Source of the DNA: Listeria cornellensis FSL F6-0969
Lineage (GTDB): Bacteria > Bacillota > Bacilli > Lactobacillales > Listeriaceae
Assembly: GCF_000525855.1 (NCBI RefSeq)
Contig: NZ_AODE01000006.1
Span: 1-64,000 of the forward strand
Length of the DNA stretch: 64,000 nucleotides
Direction of reading: 5' to 3'
Each line of letters opens with the position of its first letter. Position 1 is the first letter of the stretch. Both the position numbers and the translations under genes were made by a program. This document shows positions 49,398 to 58,937 of the stretch, piece by piece. The notes under the pieces are model-generated. The model was not told the origin of the DNA and searched no databases. It worked only from the letters and a program-made list of their open reading frames with translations.

Positions 49398-50521
49398 ATG
49401 AAAATGTCACGCTTTAAAGAGTCCAAATTATTTTTTTGGACATTAGAAATTCTAGCGTTAGTAGCCATCTTATTTGTGCTTAATAAGATGAGTTTTATTT
49501 TCGCGCCCATCGGAACAATTGTTTCTACGCTATTCCTTCCAATTATGATTGCCGGTTTTTTATTTTACTTATTCAACCCAATCGTTCTATTTTTGGAAAA
49601 AAGGAAGGTTCCGCGGTTAGTTAGTGTTTTAAGTATTTTTGTTGCTTTTATTGTTATTTTGGTATTGGCAGTCGTACAACTCGGACCAATCTTAGCGGAT
49701 CAAGTGGCTTCTCTCGTGAAAGCTGCGCCACAATATTGGGAACAATTCCAACATTGGTGGGATAATTTAGTTAAGAATAGTAACATTAAAAATATCGATA
49801 TCAAAGCGGAGATGGAGAAACTAAACATCTCGATTCCAAAAATTTTAAATACTGTTGTTGGTAGTTTAACTGGAAGCTTGGGCTTAATTTTTGGTTTTAT
49901 CTCCAGTTTCGTGATGATTCTTGTGACTGTGCCATTTATCTTGTTCTACATGTTTAAGGATGGGCATAAATTCCTTGATTCCACTGAAAAATTTTCCCGC
50001 AAGGTATTCGTACAGAGGCTCGCGAAATTATCAAGGCGATGAATAAAACCATCTCCACGTATATTTCAAGCCAAGCGATCGACTGTATGTTTGTTGGTAT
50101 TTTTACGATGATTGGGTATTTCATTATCGGCGAGCCGTATGCTTTATTGTTTGGTTTAATCGCTGGTGTGACGAATATTATTCCTTACTTGGGACCATTT
50201 ATTGGAGCGGCTCCAGCTGTTATCGTTGCCCTATTTGATTCACCATTGCAAGCTGTTCTCGTTATTGTTGTTGTAACGATTGTGCAACAAATCGACTCGA
50301 ACTTGCTATCCCCTTACATCATGGGTAAATCTCTCGCAATCCACCCACTAACGATTATTATTATCTTGATTGTGGCTGGTAACTTGGCAGGAATTCTAGG
50401 TATGATTTTGGGTGTACCAACCTACGCTCTTGCAAAAACACTAATTGTTAACTTGGTACGACTCATAAAACTGCGACGCGAAGGAATCGAAGCAGAAAAT
50501 AGCGAGAAACCTGTCGTGTAA
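49398..50521 (+). pseudogene. AI-2E family transporter, frameshifted
   Basis: About 374 residues after repair. ATG 49398 with AAAGGGG upstream. Membrane protein of the AI-2E/PerM family: helices near FLYLFNPIVLFLEKRKVP, an extracellular loop, and the C-terminal set TNIIPYLGPFIGAAPA and VVTIVQQIDSNLLSPYIMGKSL. The frame breaks around 49987-49998, where A5, T4 and C3 runs adjoin and one base appears to be missing; repaired it continues IRTEAREIIKAMNKTIS. Family members move autoinducers or ions; the substrate is unknown. Confidence 0.82.
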
Positions 50522-50528
50522 GCAACAT

Positions 50529-50582
50529 CTAAAAAGCGCTGAAATCCGAGTTTTTATAAACTCCTGATTTCAGCGCTTTTCT
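50529..50582. terminator. Bidirectional terminator
   Basis: The stem AAAAGCGCTGAAATC / GATTTCAGCGCTTTT has A/T flanks between the AI-2E family gene and the convergent histidine kinase gene. Confidence 0.88.
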
Positions 50583-50585
50583 CAT

Positions 50586-51467
50586 TTAAAAAATAACAAT
50601 AAATGTCAACACTTCTTCTTTCCATTCGACTGTGAAGCTCGCTCCTAGCTTTTTCGCCAGTAAGTCGATAATCGCTAGACCTAGACCCGTGTTATTGCCA
50701 CTACGGACACGATCACCTGTGTAGAACCGCTCAATCAAGCGTGGAACGTCTGCTTCTGTTAGTTCGCTCGCTTGATTGGCAAATGACAGAACTGCCTTGC
50801 TATTTTGCGTCATCAGCGTTATTCGCATGGGTCCCTCGCCGTGCTTCAACATATTCGAGATGAAGTTATCCACCATTCGTTGTAATGCTTTGCGATCTGC
50901 ATTCACACGTATATCAGAGGCAATCGACAATTCTGGCGTGATACCTTTTTTCGAAAAGTCTTCATAATAGGAGGCAGCTGCTTCTGTTATGAAATCGGAT
51001 AGGTTCACCGATTCTAGTTGCAATTTCCCTTCATCACTTGATAACTTGGATAACACGAAGAAGTTTTCGACAAGTTCGGTTAAGGTTTGGATTTTATTTT
51101 TGATGATGAGGCTGTATTTCTCGCGTTCTTCTGGTGTGAGTGTGTCGCGGTCCATGAGTTGTAAATAGCCGGATAAAGAGGTTAGCGGTGTTCTTAGATC
51201 ATGGGAGACGTTTTCGATTGTCTCGCGTAATTCCTTATTTAACGTCTGAAATCGGCGCTCTGTTTTTGACTTTGCTTCCAATAATTCGTTGACATGAAGG
51301 AGCAGTTGCTTGATTTCTGGTGCGGCGATATCCATGGTTAGTTGCTCGTTGGATCCTCGTCTTGTCGCGATATCTTTTATTTTTGCCGATGTGGCTCGTA
51401 GTTGTTTTTTGATTAGAAATATCCAGCCGAGTAAGACTACGATTACGGCGCCTAAGAGGTAAACCAT
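50586..51467 (-). CDS. Sensor histidine kinase
   Basis: 293 residues. Only one membrane helix (about 2-20) and no extracellular sensor domain, then a linker, a DHp domain with ENVSHDLRTPL (His89) and a HATPase domain with N-box VDNFISNMLKHG, and G-box GLGLAIIDLLAKKLG. A kinase without its own sensor next to an ABC transporter probably receives its signal through the transporter. Its response regulator is encoded upstream of the ABC genes (53677-54363). Confidence 0.88.
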   Translation of the reverse strand: MVYLLGAVIVVLLGWIFLIKKQLRATSAKIKDIATRRGSNEQLTMDIAAPEIKQLLLHVNELLEAKSKTERRFQTLNKELRETIENVSHDLRTPLTSLSGYLQLMDRDTLTPEEREKYSLIIKNKIQTLTELVENFFVLSKLSSDEGKLQLESVNLSDFITEAAASYYEDFSKKGITPELSIASDIRVNADRKALQRMVDNFISNMLKHGEGPMRITLMTQNSKAVLSFANQASELTEADVPRLIERFYTGDRVRSGNNTGLGLAIIDLLAKKLGASFTVEWKEEVLTFIVIF

Positions 51468-51503
51468 GCTATCCGCTCCTTCCTTCGTCTCTATTCTATC
51501 ATA

Positions 51504-52301
51504 TTACTTGATTTCTTTAAATCGGAACAACATCCAGCCGAGCATCGTGAAGACTGCCATGTACGCCAAACCGGTTAAAATATTTGTCGTGATTGCATGC
51601 TGGCTTAGGGCTGACAGATCGGACATCGCGCTGATTTTACTGAATAAGAACATGTCTTTGATGATTGTCCATTTTGGTAGGAAAACGTTGACTAAGTTCT
51701 TAATAATCGGTTCGATGAATAAAAATGCTAGAATGTATGTCACGATGGCAATGCTTTCTTTCGGAATTAGGATGAAGAGGAAAAAGCCAATCGTGATTAG
51801 GGCTAGGTATAATGGGAGTTGTGCTAACATGCCGAGTAGTATCGTCACAAAATCAACGTGCCCTACAAAAAGTTGTGATGAGATCGCGATGGATGCTGTA
51901 TACACTAGTAGCATCAAGGTACCGACTGCCCAACCTGTTACAAGTTTTGAGAAGTAAAAGGTTGTACGTGAAACGCCGGATACGAGTACATTTTTCGCAA
52001 CTCCAGCTGAGAATTCGATGCTCCATAAGTTCGAGAAAATCGAGATAAAAGCCATGGCTAGGACGATACTAAAGGATAGCATCAGCTGCGTCATTTGCGT
52101 CCCCGTCAGTGTTTGACTAAGTAATGCTTTGTCTTGCGCTGTGAGTGTTTCTCCGTCTTGTGTTAAGGATATCCAATCTACATTTAAAGCTAAATATATC
52201 AAGCCTGCGACTGCGACTGCAATCACCATCAACGTGACGAAAGGCATCCACATTTTTCCCTTTGTTAACCGATAACTATCCGCTCGAATCAATCCAATCA
52301 T
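51504..52301 (-). CDS. ABC-2 type permease
   Basis: 265 residues, six membrane helices with a large first extracellular loop (LNVDWISLTQDGETLTAQDK). Partner of the upstream BcrA-like ATPase; the start overlaps its stop by 4 bases. Such pairs export or detoxify peptide antibiotics such as bacitracin or lantibiotics. The substrate is unknown. Confidence 0.83.
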   Translation of the reverse strand: MIGLIRADSYRLTKGKMWMPFVTLMVIAVAVAGLIYLALNVDWISLTQDGETLTAQDKALLSQTLTGTQMTQLMLSFSIVLAMAFISIFSNLWSIEFSAGVAKNVLVSGVSRTTFYFSKLVTGWAVGTLMLLVYTASIAISSQLFVGHVDFVTILLGMLAQLPLYLALITIGFFLFILIPKESIAIVTYILAFLFIEPIIKNLVNVFLPKWTIIKDMFLFSKISAMSDLSALSQHAITTNILTGLAYMAVFTMLGWMLFRFKEIK

Positions 52302-53219
52302 TTATCTTCCCCTCCAATTAAATCAATAAAGTATTCTTCCAAATTCGCCTCAACTACGCGAAGCTCGGTAATAATAATTCCCGCATCAAACATGACTTGG
52401 CTGACTTTCTCCGGTTGATCGATGTAGTCAAAAATCCGGATACTGCCGTCGCTATGGACCTCATATTGATGCAGTTCTAAGAAACTTTCTAAGTGCATGA
52501 CTGCTGCTTCTTTGTTTACCGTTTTCAGCACAAGATAGCGCCTACTTTCCGACTCTAAATCTTCTTTTGAAAGTTCCTTCACGAGCCGGCCATTGTTAAT
52601 AATACCGTAACGATTTGCGACCAGCGCCAACTCCGTCAAAATATGACTCGAAATAAAGACTGTCGTTCCGTATGTTTCATTCAATTTTAAGATAATGTTC
52701 CGAATCTCGATAATTCCCATCGGATCAAGCCCGTTAATCGGTTCATCTAAAATCAGGAAATCCGGATGATGTAAGATGGCAAGTGCGATGCCAAGCCGTT
52801 GCTTCATTCCCATCGAAAAATTACGATACTTTTTGCGTCCTGTATTTTCCAAACCGACAAATTCTAATACTTCATCAATACGCTTTTTATCGGGAATTCC
52901 TTTTTGTAGGATGTAGTAATTCAAATTCTGATACGCCGTTAAATTAGGATATAAAGATGGGCCTTCGATGACCGCTCCGATTCGCGTCCTAGCCTGTCGG
53001 ATATCTTTCGGGTGACTCGAGCCAAACAGTGCAACGTCACCGCCGTTCGTATGCATTAAGTCCGTTACCAGACGAATAAACGTCGTCTTCCCAGCACCAT
53101 TTTTACCAATAAAACCATAAATATCTCCCTTTTGAACCGTCATATTCACATGATCCACCGCATATTTGTCCCCAAATTTTTTTCGAAAGCGCAGCGGTCT
53201 CCAAAATCGTTTCTCTCAT
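52298..53219 (-). pseudogene. BcrA-type ABC ATPase, N-terminal frameshift
   Basis: About 306 residues after repair. ATG 53219 reads MRETILETAALSKK, then a coding-strand A7 run (53177-53183) breaks the frame; with A6 it continues FGDKYAVDHVNMTVQKGD. Walker A GKNGAGKTT, Q-loop, signature FSMGMKQRLGIA, Walker B FLILDEPINGLDP and H-loop SSHIL are present. The C-terminal about 85 residues are an accessory domain of BcrA-type ATPases. Drives the ABC-2 permease. Confidence 0.87.
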
Positions 53220-53292
53220 GTCGCTCAATCCCTTCTTTCTTTTCGATAGGTTAACTATAACAAGGAGGTCTCAAGTATGTGTGAAGGGGGGC

Positions 53293-53309
53293 TTAAGAAA
53301 GTATTAAGA
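53293..53309 (-). promoter_or_regulatory. Direct repeat, candidate response-regulator site
   Basis: TTAAGA-AAGTA-TTAAGA (plus strand): two identical hexamers with an 11-base period, about 75 bases before the ABC ATPase start. OmpR-type regulators bind such direct repeats, so the regulator at 53677-54363 may act here. Confidence 0.45.
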
Positions 53310-53339
53310 ATGAAAAGCGGAAAAGAGCCCGTTAGCCAA

Positions 53340-53670
53340 AAAAAGGCAGGCAGTCTCATTTCATTCTACTGCATATTGAGGCTGGATCTGGAGGCGCCGA
53401 GCATGACGATCACCAATCTTTAAAATCGTATGTTACTCCAAACCAAACGAAAAAAACCGAACGGTGTCTCCCGCTCAGTCTTGTTTCATATAGTCAGATG
53501 TATAGGAACTACAGTGAGTATATAAATCCATGCGTTACATCACGTTCAGCGCCTTCGGATCCAGCTTCACGGGCTAGCTCCTCGAAATTTTCGGGCCCTC
53601 CACAAAAACCAAGTACGGGTTTTTATTGCGGCCCCTAACAAATTTTTTTCGGAGCTGAACGAGCCCGTTC
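53340..53670 (-). repeat. Gene-free region with degenerate coding-like repeat
   Basis: No complete gene. On the minus strand a frame of about 37 codons (KPVLGFCGGPENFEELAREAG, then SEGAERDVTHGFIYSL and a stop at about 53511) has no start or Shine-Dalgarno. It contains CGAGGAGCTA and TTATATAC motifs also present in the element at 36246-36364. A hairpin AGCTGAACG/CGTTCAGCT lies at 53653-53674 next to the response regulator stop. Perhaps a decayed repeat element. Confidence 0.35.
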
Positions 53671-53676
53671 AGCTTT

Positions 53677-54363
53677 TCAATTTTTCATTTTAAATCCAAT
53701 CCCCCAAATCGTCTCCACAAACTCGCGATCCGGCGCTACTTTCCCCAATTTTCCACGAATATTACTCATATGTACATTCACCGTATTCTCATCAATAAAC
53801 TCCGTCTCGCCCCACACAGACGCAAAAATATTCTCTTTCGTGAAAACCTTGCTCGGATTACTAAGCAACAATTGCAAAATACCAAACTCACGAGCAGTTA
53901 AACGAATATCTACCCCATCAACCTGAGCACTATAACGATCCTCCGACAAAGATAAACCATTCCAAATTAACGCATCATCCTCATCGCCTGACACAGAACG
54001 CTCTTTTCTTAACTGAACCTCCACACGTGCCAATAACTCTTCAATATCAAACGGTTTTGTCATGTAATCGCTAGCTCCCAATTTCAACAAATCCACTTTA
54101 TCCATCACCGTATTTTTAGCCGAAATCACGATAATCGCCGCGGTTTGCTTCGCTGTAATTTCCGCGACTAGTTCCTCACCAGTCATACCCGGCAACATCA
54201 AATCACACAGCAACAAGTCAAACGTCTCGCTGTTCCAATACAATTTTGCCTCTGTTCCCGAAAATGCTTGCGTCACGGTATAGCCTTCGCGCGTCAACAC
54301 GTCTGAAATCAGATGGTTAATATCATTATCATCCTCTGCAATCAAAATTTTTCCTAAGCTCAT
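53677..54363 (-). CDS. OmpR-family response regulator
   Basis: 228 residues. Receiver domain with the acidic pocket AEDDND, phospho-acceptor Asp54 (LLCDLMLPG), Thr/Ser at VISAKN and Lys at TKPF; C-terminal winged helix with ENTVNVHMSNIRGKLG. Good Shine-Dalgarno (AAGGAGGTGGG). Likely partner of the histidine kinase at 50586, with the ABC genes between them, separated by a roughly 450-base gene-free gap. Confidence 0.9.
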   Translation of the reverse strand: MSLGKILIAEDDNDINHLISDVLTREGYTVTQAFSGTEAKLYWNSETFDLLLCDLMLPGMTGEELVAEITAKQTAAIIVISAKNTVMDKVDLLKLGASDYMTKPFDIEELLARVEVQLRKERSVSGDEDDALIWNGLSLSEDRYSAQVDGVDIRLTAREFGILQLLLSNPSKVFTKENIFASVWGETEFIDENTVNVHMSNIRGKLGKVAPDREFVETIWGIGFKMKN

Positions 54364-54455
54364 GAACCCACCTCCTTCTTTTTAACCCATCTTCTCATAA
54401 TTATCCCAAAATCGCAAAAAAAGATAGCAATCCAAGACCGCTATCTTTTCCTCAC

Positions 54456-55502
54456 TTATAATTTCTCTTGTAAAAATTCGCTGATCAATTCATACGTTTC
54501 ATCTGTTGCCGCAGAAGGTGTACTCATGAAACCGTGCGTTACCTTCTCCAAACGTTTTGCGTAAACTGGAACGCCAGCATCTTTTAATTTCTCTGCATAA
54601 GCCTCACCTTGATCACGCAATGGATCGTATTCAGCCGTCGCAACAAACGCTGCTGGTAAATTGGAAACATCTTTACTACGAATTGGCGCAATAAGTGGAT
54701 CATATTTGCGATCACCAGCACCGGATAAGTAAAGTTTGAAATATTTATCTAATGATTCTTTCGTCAAAACATAGCCTTCCGCAAATTCATCCATGGACGG
54801 ATAAAGTACCGAAGCATCTCTTGAGAAAATATCAACGGGCGGATATAGCAAAATTTGTTTGGAGATGTTCGGTGTTCCTTTTGACTTAGCTAATTGGGCA
54901 ACAACTGCCGCGATGTTACCACCGGCGCTATCCCCTGCGACAACAATATCCTTCGACTTCGCACGTAAACTCGTTAAATGCTTCGAAACCCAAGCAACCG
55001 TCGCATACGCATCTTCAATCGCTGCTGGGAACGGATTTTCTGGTGCTAGGCGGTAATCAACCGAGATCACGCGATATCCTGTTGTTTGGACTAATTTGCG
55101 GGCAATACCATCTGTTGACTGCACGCTACCAGTTACAAAGCCACCACCGTGGAAATATACCATCAATGGGTACGGGCCGTCTGCTTCTGGTGAATAAATA
55201 CGAAGGCTGATTTTGCCACCTGGGCCATCGATTTTCTTATTTTCAATTTCGCCGACTTCGATATCTTTTGCTGCTGGAAGTGCTTTTTCAGCTAGGCGGA
55301 TGTACTTATAACGCGAATCTACATCCGATAGTGGTGCTGTCTTTTTCACATAATCTTGTGCTGCTTCTTCTAGATTGTCGAGAACCTTTGGATCGTACTC
55401 CCGTTTACCGACTGCCTTCTTGTAGATGAAGAAAATAGCAACTAGTGGTAACAATACGATACTGACTAAAACAATGCCAATCCATTTCAATGTCTGTTTC
55501 AA
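54456..55502 (-). CDS. Alpha/beta hydrolase, hormone-sensitive-lipase family
   Basis: 348 residues. One N-terminal membrane helix (GIVLVSIVLLPLVAIFFIY), so it is probably membrane-anchored. The oxyanion motif HGGGF, nucleophile elbow GDSAGG, Asp in DPLRDQ and His in THGF form the HSL (esterase family IV) site. Likely a carboxylesterase for short acyl esters. Monocistronic; a short T-rich hairpin lies after the stop. Confidence 0.88.
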   Translation of the reverse strand: MKQTLKWIGIVLVSIVLLPLVAIFFIYKKAVGKREYDPKVLDNLEEAAQDYVKKTAPLSDVDSRYKYIRLAEKALPAAKDIEVGEIENKKIDGPGGKISLRIYSPEADGPYPLMVYFHGGGFVTGSVQSTDGIARKLVQTTGYRVISVDYRLAPENPFPAAIEDAYATVAWVSKHLTSLRAKSKDIVVAGDSAGGNIAAVVAQLAKSKGTPNISKQILLYPPVDIFSRDASVLYPSMDEFAEGYVLTKESLDKYFKLYLSGAGDRKYDPLIAPIRSKDVSNLPAAFVATAEYDPLRDQGEAYAEKLKDAGVPVYAKRLEKVTHGFMSTPSAATDETYELISEFLQEKL

Positions 55503-55646
55503 TTACGCTCACTCCTCAAATATAATCTCAAGTAATTCACCTTATAAGTATAGCAGTTTTGAAAAATTTTAACCAATTTGTAGGCTAGGAAAACGCGCAA
55601 GTTGATGCGATTCCGCTTTTCATTCAATGGATATTTAAACATTTTT

Positions 55647-55730
55647 ATGAATATTAATAAATAAAATAGTTGAAATATCATTCGTATGATGGTATTATTA
55701 GTTTTATCGAAATGTATATTTATTAATAAA
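55647..55730 (+). promoter_or_regulatory. argG promoter with ARG-box-like sites
   Basis: TTGAAA (55670-55675) and TATTAT (55693-55698) are 17 bases apart. ATGAATATTAATAAATAA (55647-55664) just upstream and AATGTATATTTATTAATA (55711-55728) just downstream both resemble ARG boxes of the ArgR/AhrC repressor. The layout implies repression of argGH by arginine. Confidence 0.6.
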
Positions 55731-55743
55731 AGGGGATGTAGAG

Positions 55744-56960
55744 ATGACAAAAAGAAAAAAATCGTTCTTGCTTATTCTGGTGGTTTAGATACCTCCGTTG
55801 CGATTCAGTGGTTGGTTGAGGGAAATTATGACGTGATTGCCTGTTGTTTAGATGTTGGTGAAGGAAAAGACTTGGAATTTATTAAAGAAAAGGCCCTGAC
55901 AGTCGGTGCATCTGCGTCGTACACGATTGATGCTCGGGAAGAATTTGCGGAAGAGTTTGCTTTAATCGCTCTGCAAGCCCATGCGTATTATGAAGGGAAA
56001 TATCCACTGATTTCAGCGCTTTCTCGTCCATTAATTGCGAAGAAACTTGTGGAGGTTGCTAGACAAGAAGGTGCGGCAGCTATCGCTCACGGTTGTACAG
56101 GAAAAGGAAATGACCAAGTTCGTTTCGAAGTGGCGATTCATGCATTGGCGCCAGATTTGAAGGTCGTTGCTCCTGTTCGTGACTGGAAATGGTCGCGGGA
56201 AGAAGAAATCGAATATGCGCAAAAACATAATATTCCGGTTCCGATTGACCTCGATAATCCGTTTTCTATCGATCAGAACTTGTGGGGACGTTCGAATGAG
56301 TGTGGTGTTTTAGAGAATCCGTGGGTTGCTCCGCCTGAAGCGGCATACGACTTGACGGTAGCGCTAGAAGATACGCCAAATACACCGGAAATCATTGAAA
56401 TCGAGTTTTTAGCAGGTGTTCCTGTTGCTTTGAATGGTGAATCGCTAAGCCTTGCTGTCCTGATTCAAAAATTAAACAAGATTGCTGGCGCGCATGGAGT
56501 CGGTCGGATTGATCATATTGAAAACCGTCTTGTCGGCATTAAATCACGGGAAGTTTACGAGTGCCCTGCCGCAGTTGCTTTAATTACGGCACATAAAGAG
56601 CTGGAAGATTTGACGTTTGTTCGTGAAGTCGCGCATTTCAAACCGGTGATTGAGCAAAAAATCAGCGAAGTCATCTATAATGCGCTTTGGTTCTCGCCGC
56701 TCACAAGTTCTCTCGTGGCTTTCTTGAAAGATACGCAAAAATATGTGAACGGTACAATCCGGATGAAACTTTTCAAAGGACACGCGATTGTGGAAGGTCG
56801 GAAATCACCGAATTCGCTGTATGATGAGAATTTGGCAACGTATACTTCGGCGGATACATTTGACCAAGACGCAGCGGTTGGATTCATCAAGCTTTGGGGC
56901 TTACCGACGAAAGTTAGCGCAGAAGTGAACGCAAAATTAAACGCGAAAACAGAGGTGTAA
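55744..56960 (+). pseudogene. argG: Argininosuccinate synthase ArgG, start frameshifted
   Basis: About 405 residues. Joins citrulline and aspartate with ATP. Motifs: [18 protein letters not shown] (ATP loop), [24 protein letters not shown]. The only ATG with a Shine-Dalgarno (AAAAGGGGATGTAG, ATG 55744) is one frame off; a missing A in the A5 run at 55749-55753 would give [14 protein letters not shown]. Upstream in-frame codons (from 55686) lie in the promoter. The body is intact. Four bases before argH. Confidence 0.92.
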
Positions 56961-56963
56961 ACA

Positions 56964-58340
56964 ATGGAAAAATTATGGGGCGGTCGTTTTCAAGGAAAAA
57001 GTGAGGCGTGGATCGATGAATTCGGCGCCTCGATTTTCTTTGATGCAAAATTAGCAAAACAAGATATTGCGGGAAGCTTAGCGCACGTTGCGATGCTTGG
57101 GAAATGTGGTATTATTTCGGCGGATGAAGCGGCACAAATCATGGCTGGCCTTGAAGTTCTTGCTGGAAAATTGGCGGCGGGGGAACTCGAATTTAGCGTG
57201 GTGAATGAGGATATTCATCTTAATATTGAAAAACTGCTACATGAAGAGATTGGGCCTGTCGCTGGGAAACTACATACGGCGCGGAGTAGGAATGATCAGG
57301 TCGCGACCGATATGCATTTGTATTTGAAGGAAGCGGTGACGGAGATTATTGCTTCTTTGGCGCATTTGCGGACGGTGCTTGTGACGAAGGCGGAAGACCA
57401 TGTCGAGACAATTATGCCTGGTTATACGCATTTGCAGCACGCGCAACCGATTTCTTTCGCGCATCATTTATTGGCTTATTACGGTATGTTTAGCCGTGAT
57501 TTGGAGCGCTTGACGGAGAGCGTGAAGCGGATTGATATTTCCCCGCTAGGTTGCGCGGCGCTTGCTGGGACGACTTTTCCGATTGATCGGGCGTATAGTG
57601 CTGAACAGCTTGGTTTTAGCGCGATGTATGATAACAGTTTAGACGGTGTCAGTGATCGTGATTTTATTATCGAATTTTTGAGTAATAGCGCCCTTTTGAT
57701 GACGCATTTATCGCGCTTTTGTGAGGAATTGATTTTGTGGACGAGCCATGAGTTCCAGTTTGTCGAGTTGATTGACGCGTTTGCAACGGGAAGCAGTATT
57801 ATGCCTCAGAAAAAAAACCCCGATATGGCGGAGTTAATTCGTGGGAAAACGGGTCGTGTTTACGGTAACTTATTCGGCCTTCTGACGGTGCTAAAAGGCT
57901 TGCCGCTCGCGTATAACAAAGATCTTCAGGAAGACAAGGAAGGCATGTTTGACACGGTTCATACGGTGAAAACGAGCCTTGATATTTTCGCTGGAATGAT
58001 CGAAACTATGAAAGTCAACACGTCTGTGATGGAGCAAGCGACACAAAAAGATTTCTCCAATGCGACCGAGCTTGCCGACTACCTTGCTAAAAAAGGCGTG
58101 CCATTCCGCGAAGCCCATGAAATCGTTGGGAAACTGGTTCTTGCTTGCACGCAAAAAGGGATTTATTTGCAAGATGTGGCGCTTGCGGATTATCAGGCGA
58201 TTCAGCCCGTTATTGAGCAAGATATTTATGACGCGCTCGCCTCCTATACCGCCGTTGCGAAACGGAACTCATACGGAGGCACTGGTTTTGACCAGATCAG
58301 AGCCATGATTGAAAAAGCAAAAAAAAACACTATAAACTAG
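56964..58340 (+). CDS. argH: Argininosuccinate lyase ArgH
   Basis: 458 residues, full length. Splits argininosuccinate to arginine and fumarate. Starts [24 protein letters not shown]; conserved [22 protein letters not shown] with catalytic His, and signature [12 protein letters not shown]. The start lies 3 bases after the argG stop. The other arginine genes are not in the window. Confidence 0.96.
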   Translation: MEKLWGGRFQGKSEAWIDEFGASIFFDAKLAKQDIAGSLAHVAMLGKCGIISADEAAQIMAGLEVLAGKLAAGELEFSVVNEDIHLNIEKLLHEEIGPVAGKLHTARSRNDQVATDMHLYLKEAVTEIIASLAHLRTVLVTKAEDHVETIMPGYTHLQHAQPISFAHHLLAYYGMFSRDLERLTESVKRIDISPLGCAALAGTTFPIDRAYSAEQLGFSAMYDNSLDGVSDRDFIIEFLSNSALLMTHLSRFCEELILWTSHEFQFVELIDAFATGSSIMPQKKNPDMAELIRGKTGRVYGNLFGLLTVLKGLPLAYNKDLQEDKEGMFDTVHTVKTSLDIFAGMIETMKVNTSVMEQATQKDFSNATELADYLAKKGVPFREAHEIVGKLVLACTQKGIYLQDVALADYQAIQPVIEQDIYDALASYTAVAKRNSYGGTGFDQIRAMIEKAKKNTIN

Positions 58341-58383
58341 TCTAGGGCTGCCAATATTCCGAGCAGTCCTAGGTTATTTTTTT
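58341..58383 (+). terminator. Terminator of argGH
   Basis: The stem CTAGGGCTGC / GCAGTCCTAG (one wobble) with a 12-base loop, then TTATTTTTTT. Confidence 0.88.
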
Positions 58384-58462
58384 AGGAGCGAGTTCAGAAA
58401 ATACAAATTTCGATAAAAATAAAGTATAATAACAAGGATTACAACTATTGAGGAGTGAAAAA

Positions 58463-58870
58463 ATGGTACAAGCAAAAATGATCTTTCTAACATTACCAGT
58501 AAAAAATTTAAATGCATCGGTGGACTTCTTCACAGCACTTGGCTTTGAATTCAACCCACAATTCACGGATGAAAATGCAACATGTCTGATTTTAAATGAT
58601 ACGACGTTTGTTATGTTAGTCGTAGAAGCGTATTTCAAAACATTCACGAAGAAAAATATTTCGGATGCTACAACATCAACCGAAGCTATTTTAGGTTTTT
58701 CTGCCGATAGCCGCGAAGGTGTCGACACGTTTGTTGACAAAGCGCTCGCTGCTGGCGGTTCCCCATCTAATGACAAAGTGGACCATGGCTTTATGTATAG
58801 CGGAAGCTTCCAAGATATTGACGGACACTTGTGGGAAGTTATGTATATGGATCCCAACTTCGTACAATAA
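58463..58870 (+). CDS. VOC-family protein (glyoxalase-fold)
   Basis: 135 residues from ATG 58463 (GAGGAG seven bases before). Vicinal-oxygen-chelate fold: LPVKNLNASVDFFTALGFEF, a second half with DPxG-like VDHGFMYSGSFQDIDGHLWEVMYMD. Related to PhnB/YaeR-type proteins; metal and substrate unknown. Own terminator follows. Confidence 0.87.
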   Translation: MVQAKMIFLTLPVKNLNASVDFFTALGFEFNPQFTDENATCLILNDTTFVMLVVEAYFKTFTKKNISDATTSTEAILGFSADSREGVDTFVDKALAAGGSPSNDKVDHGFMYSGSFQDIDGHLWEVMYMDPNFVQ

Positions 58871-58878
58871 AAATAGAA

Positions 58879-58930
58879 AAACAGCCTTGATTCCCCTATA
58901 TCTCATAGGTTATCAAGGCTGTCTTTTTAT
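58879..58930. terminator. Bidirectional terminator
   Basis: The stem ACAGCCTTGAT / ATCAAGGCTGT with A-rich and T-rich flanks lies between the VOC gene and the convergent FabK-like gene. Confidence 0.9.
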
Positions 58931-58937
58931 TGAAAAA

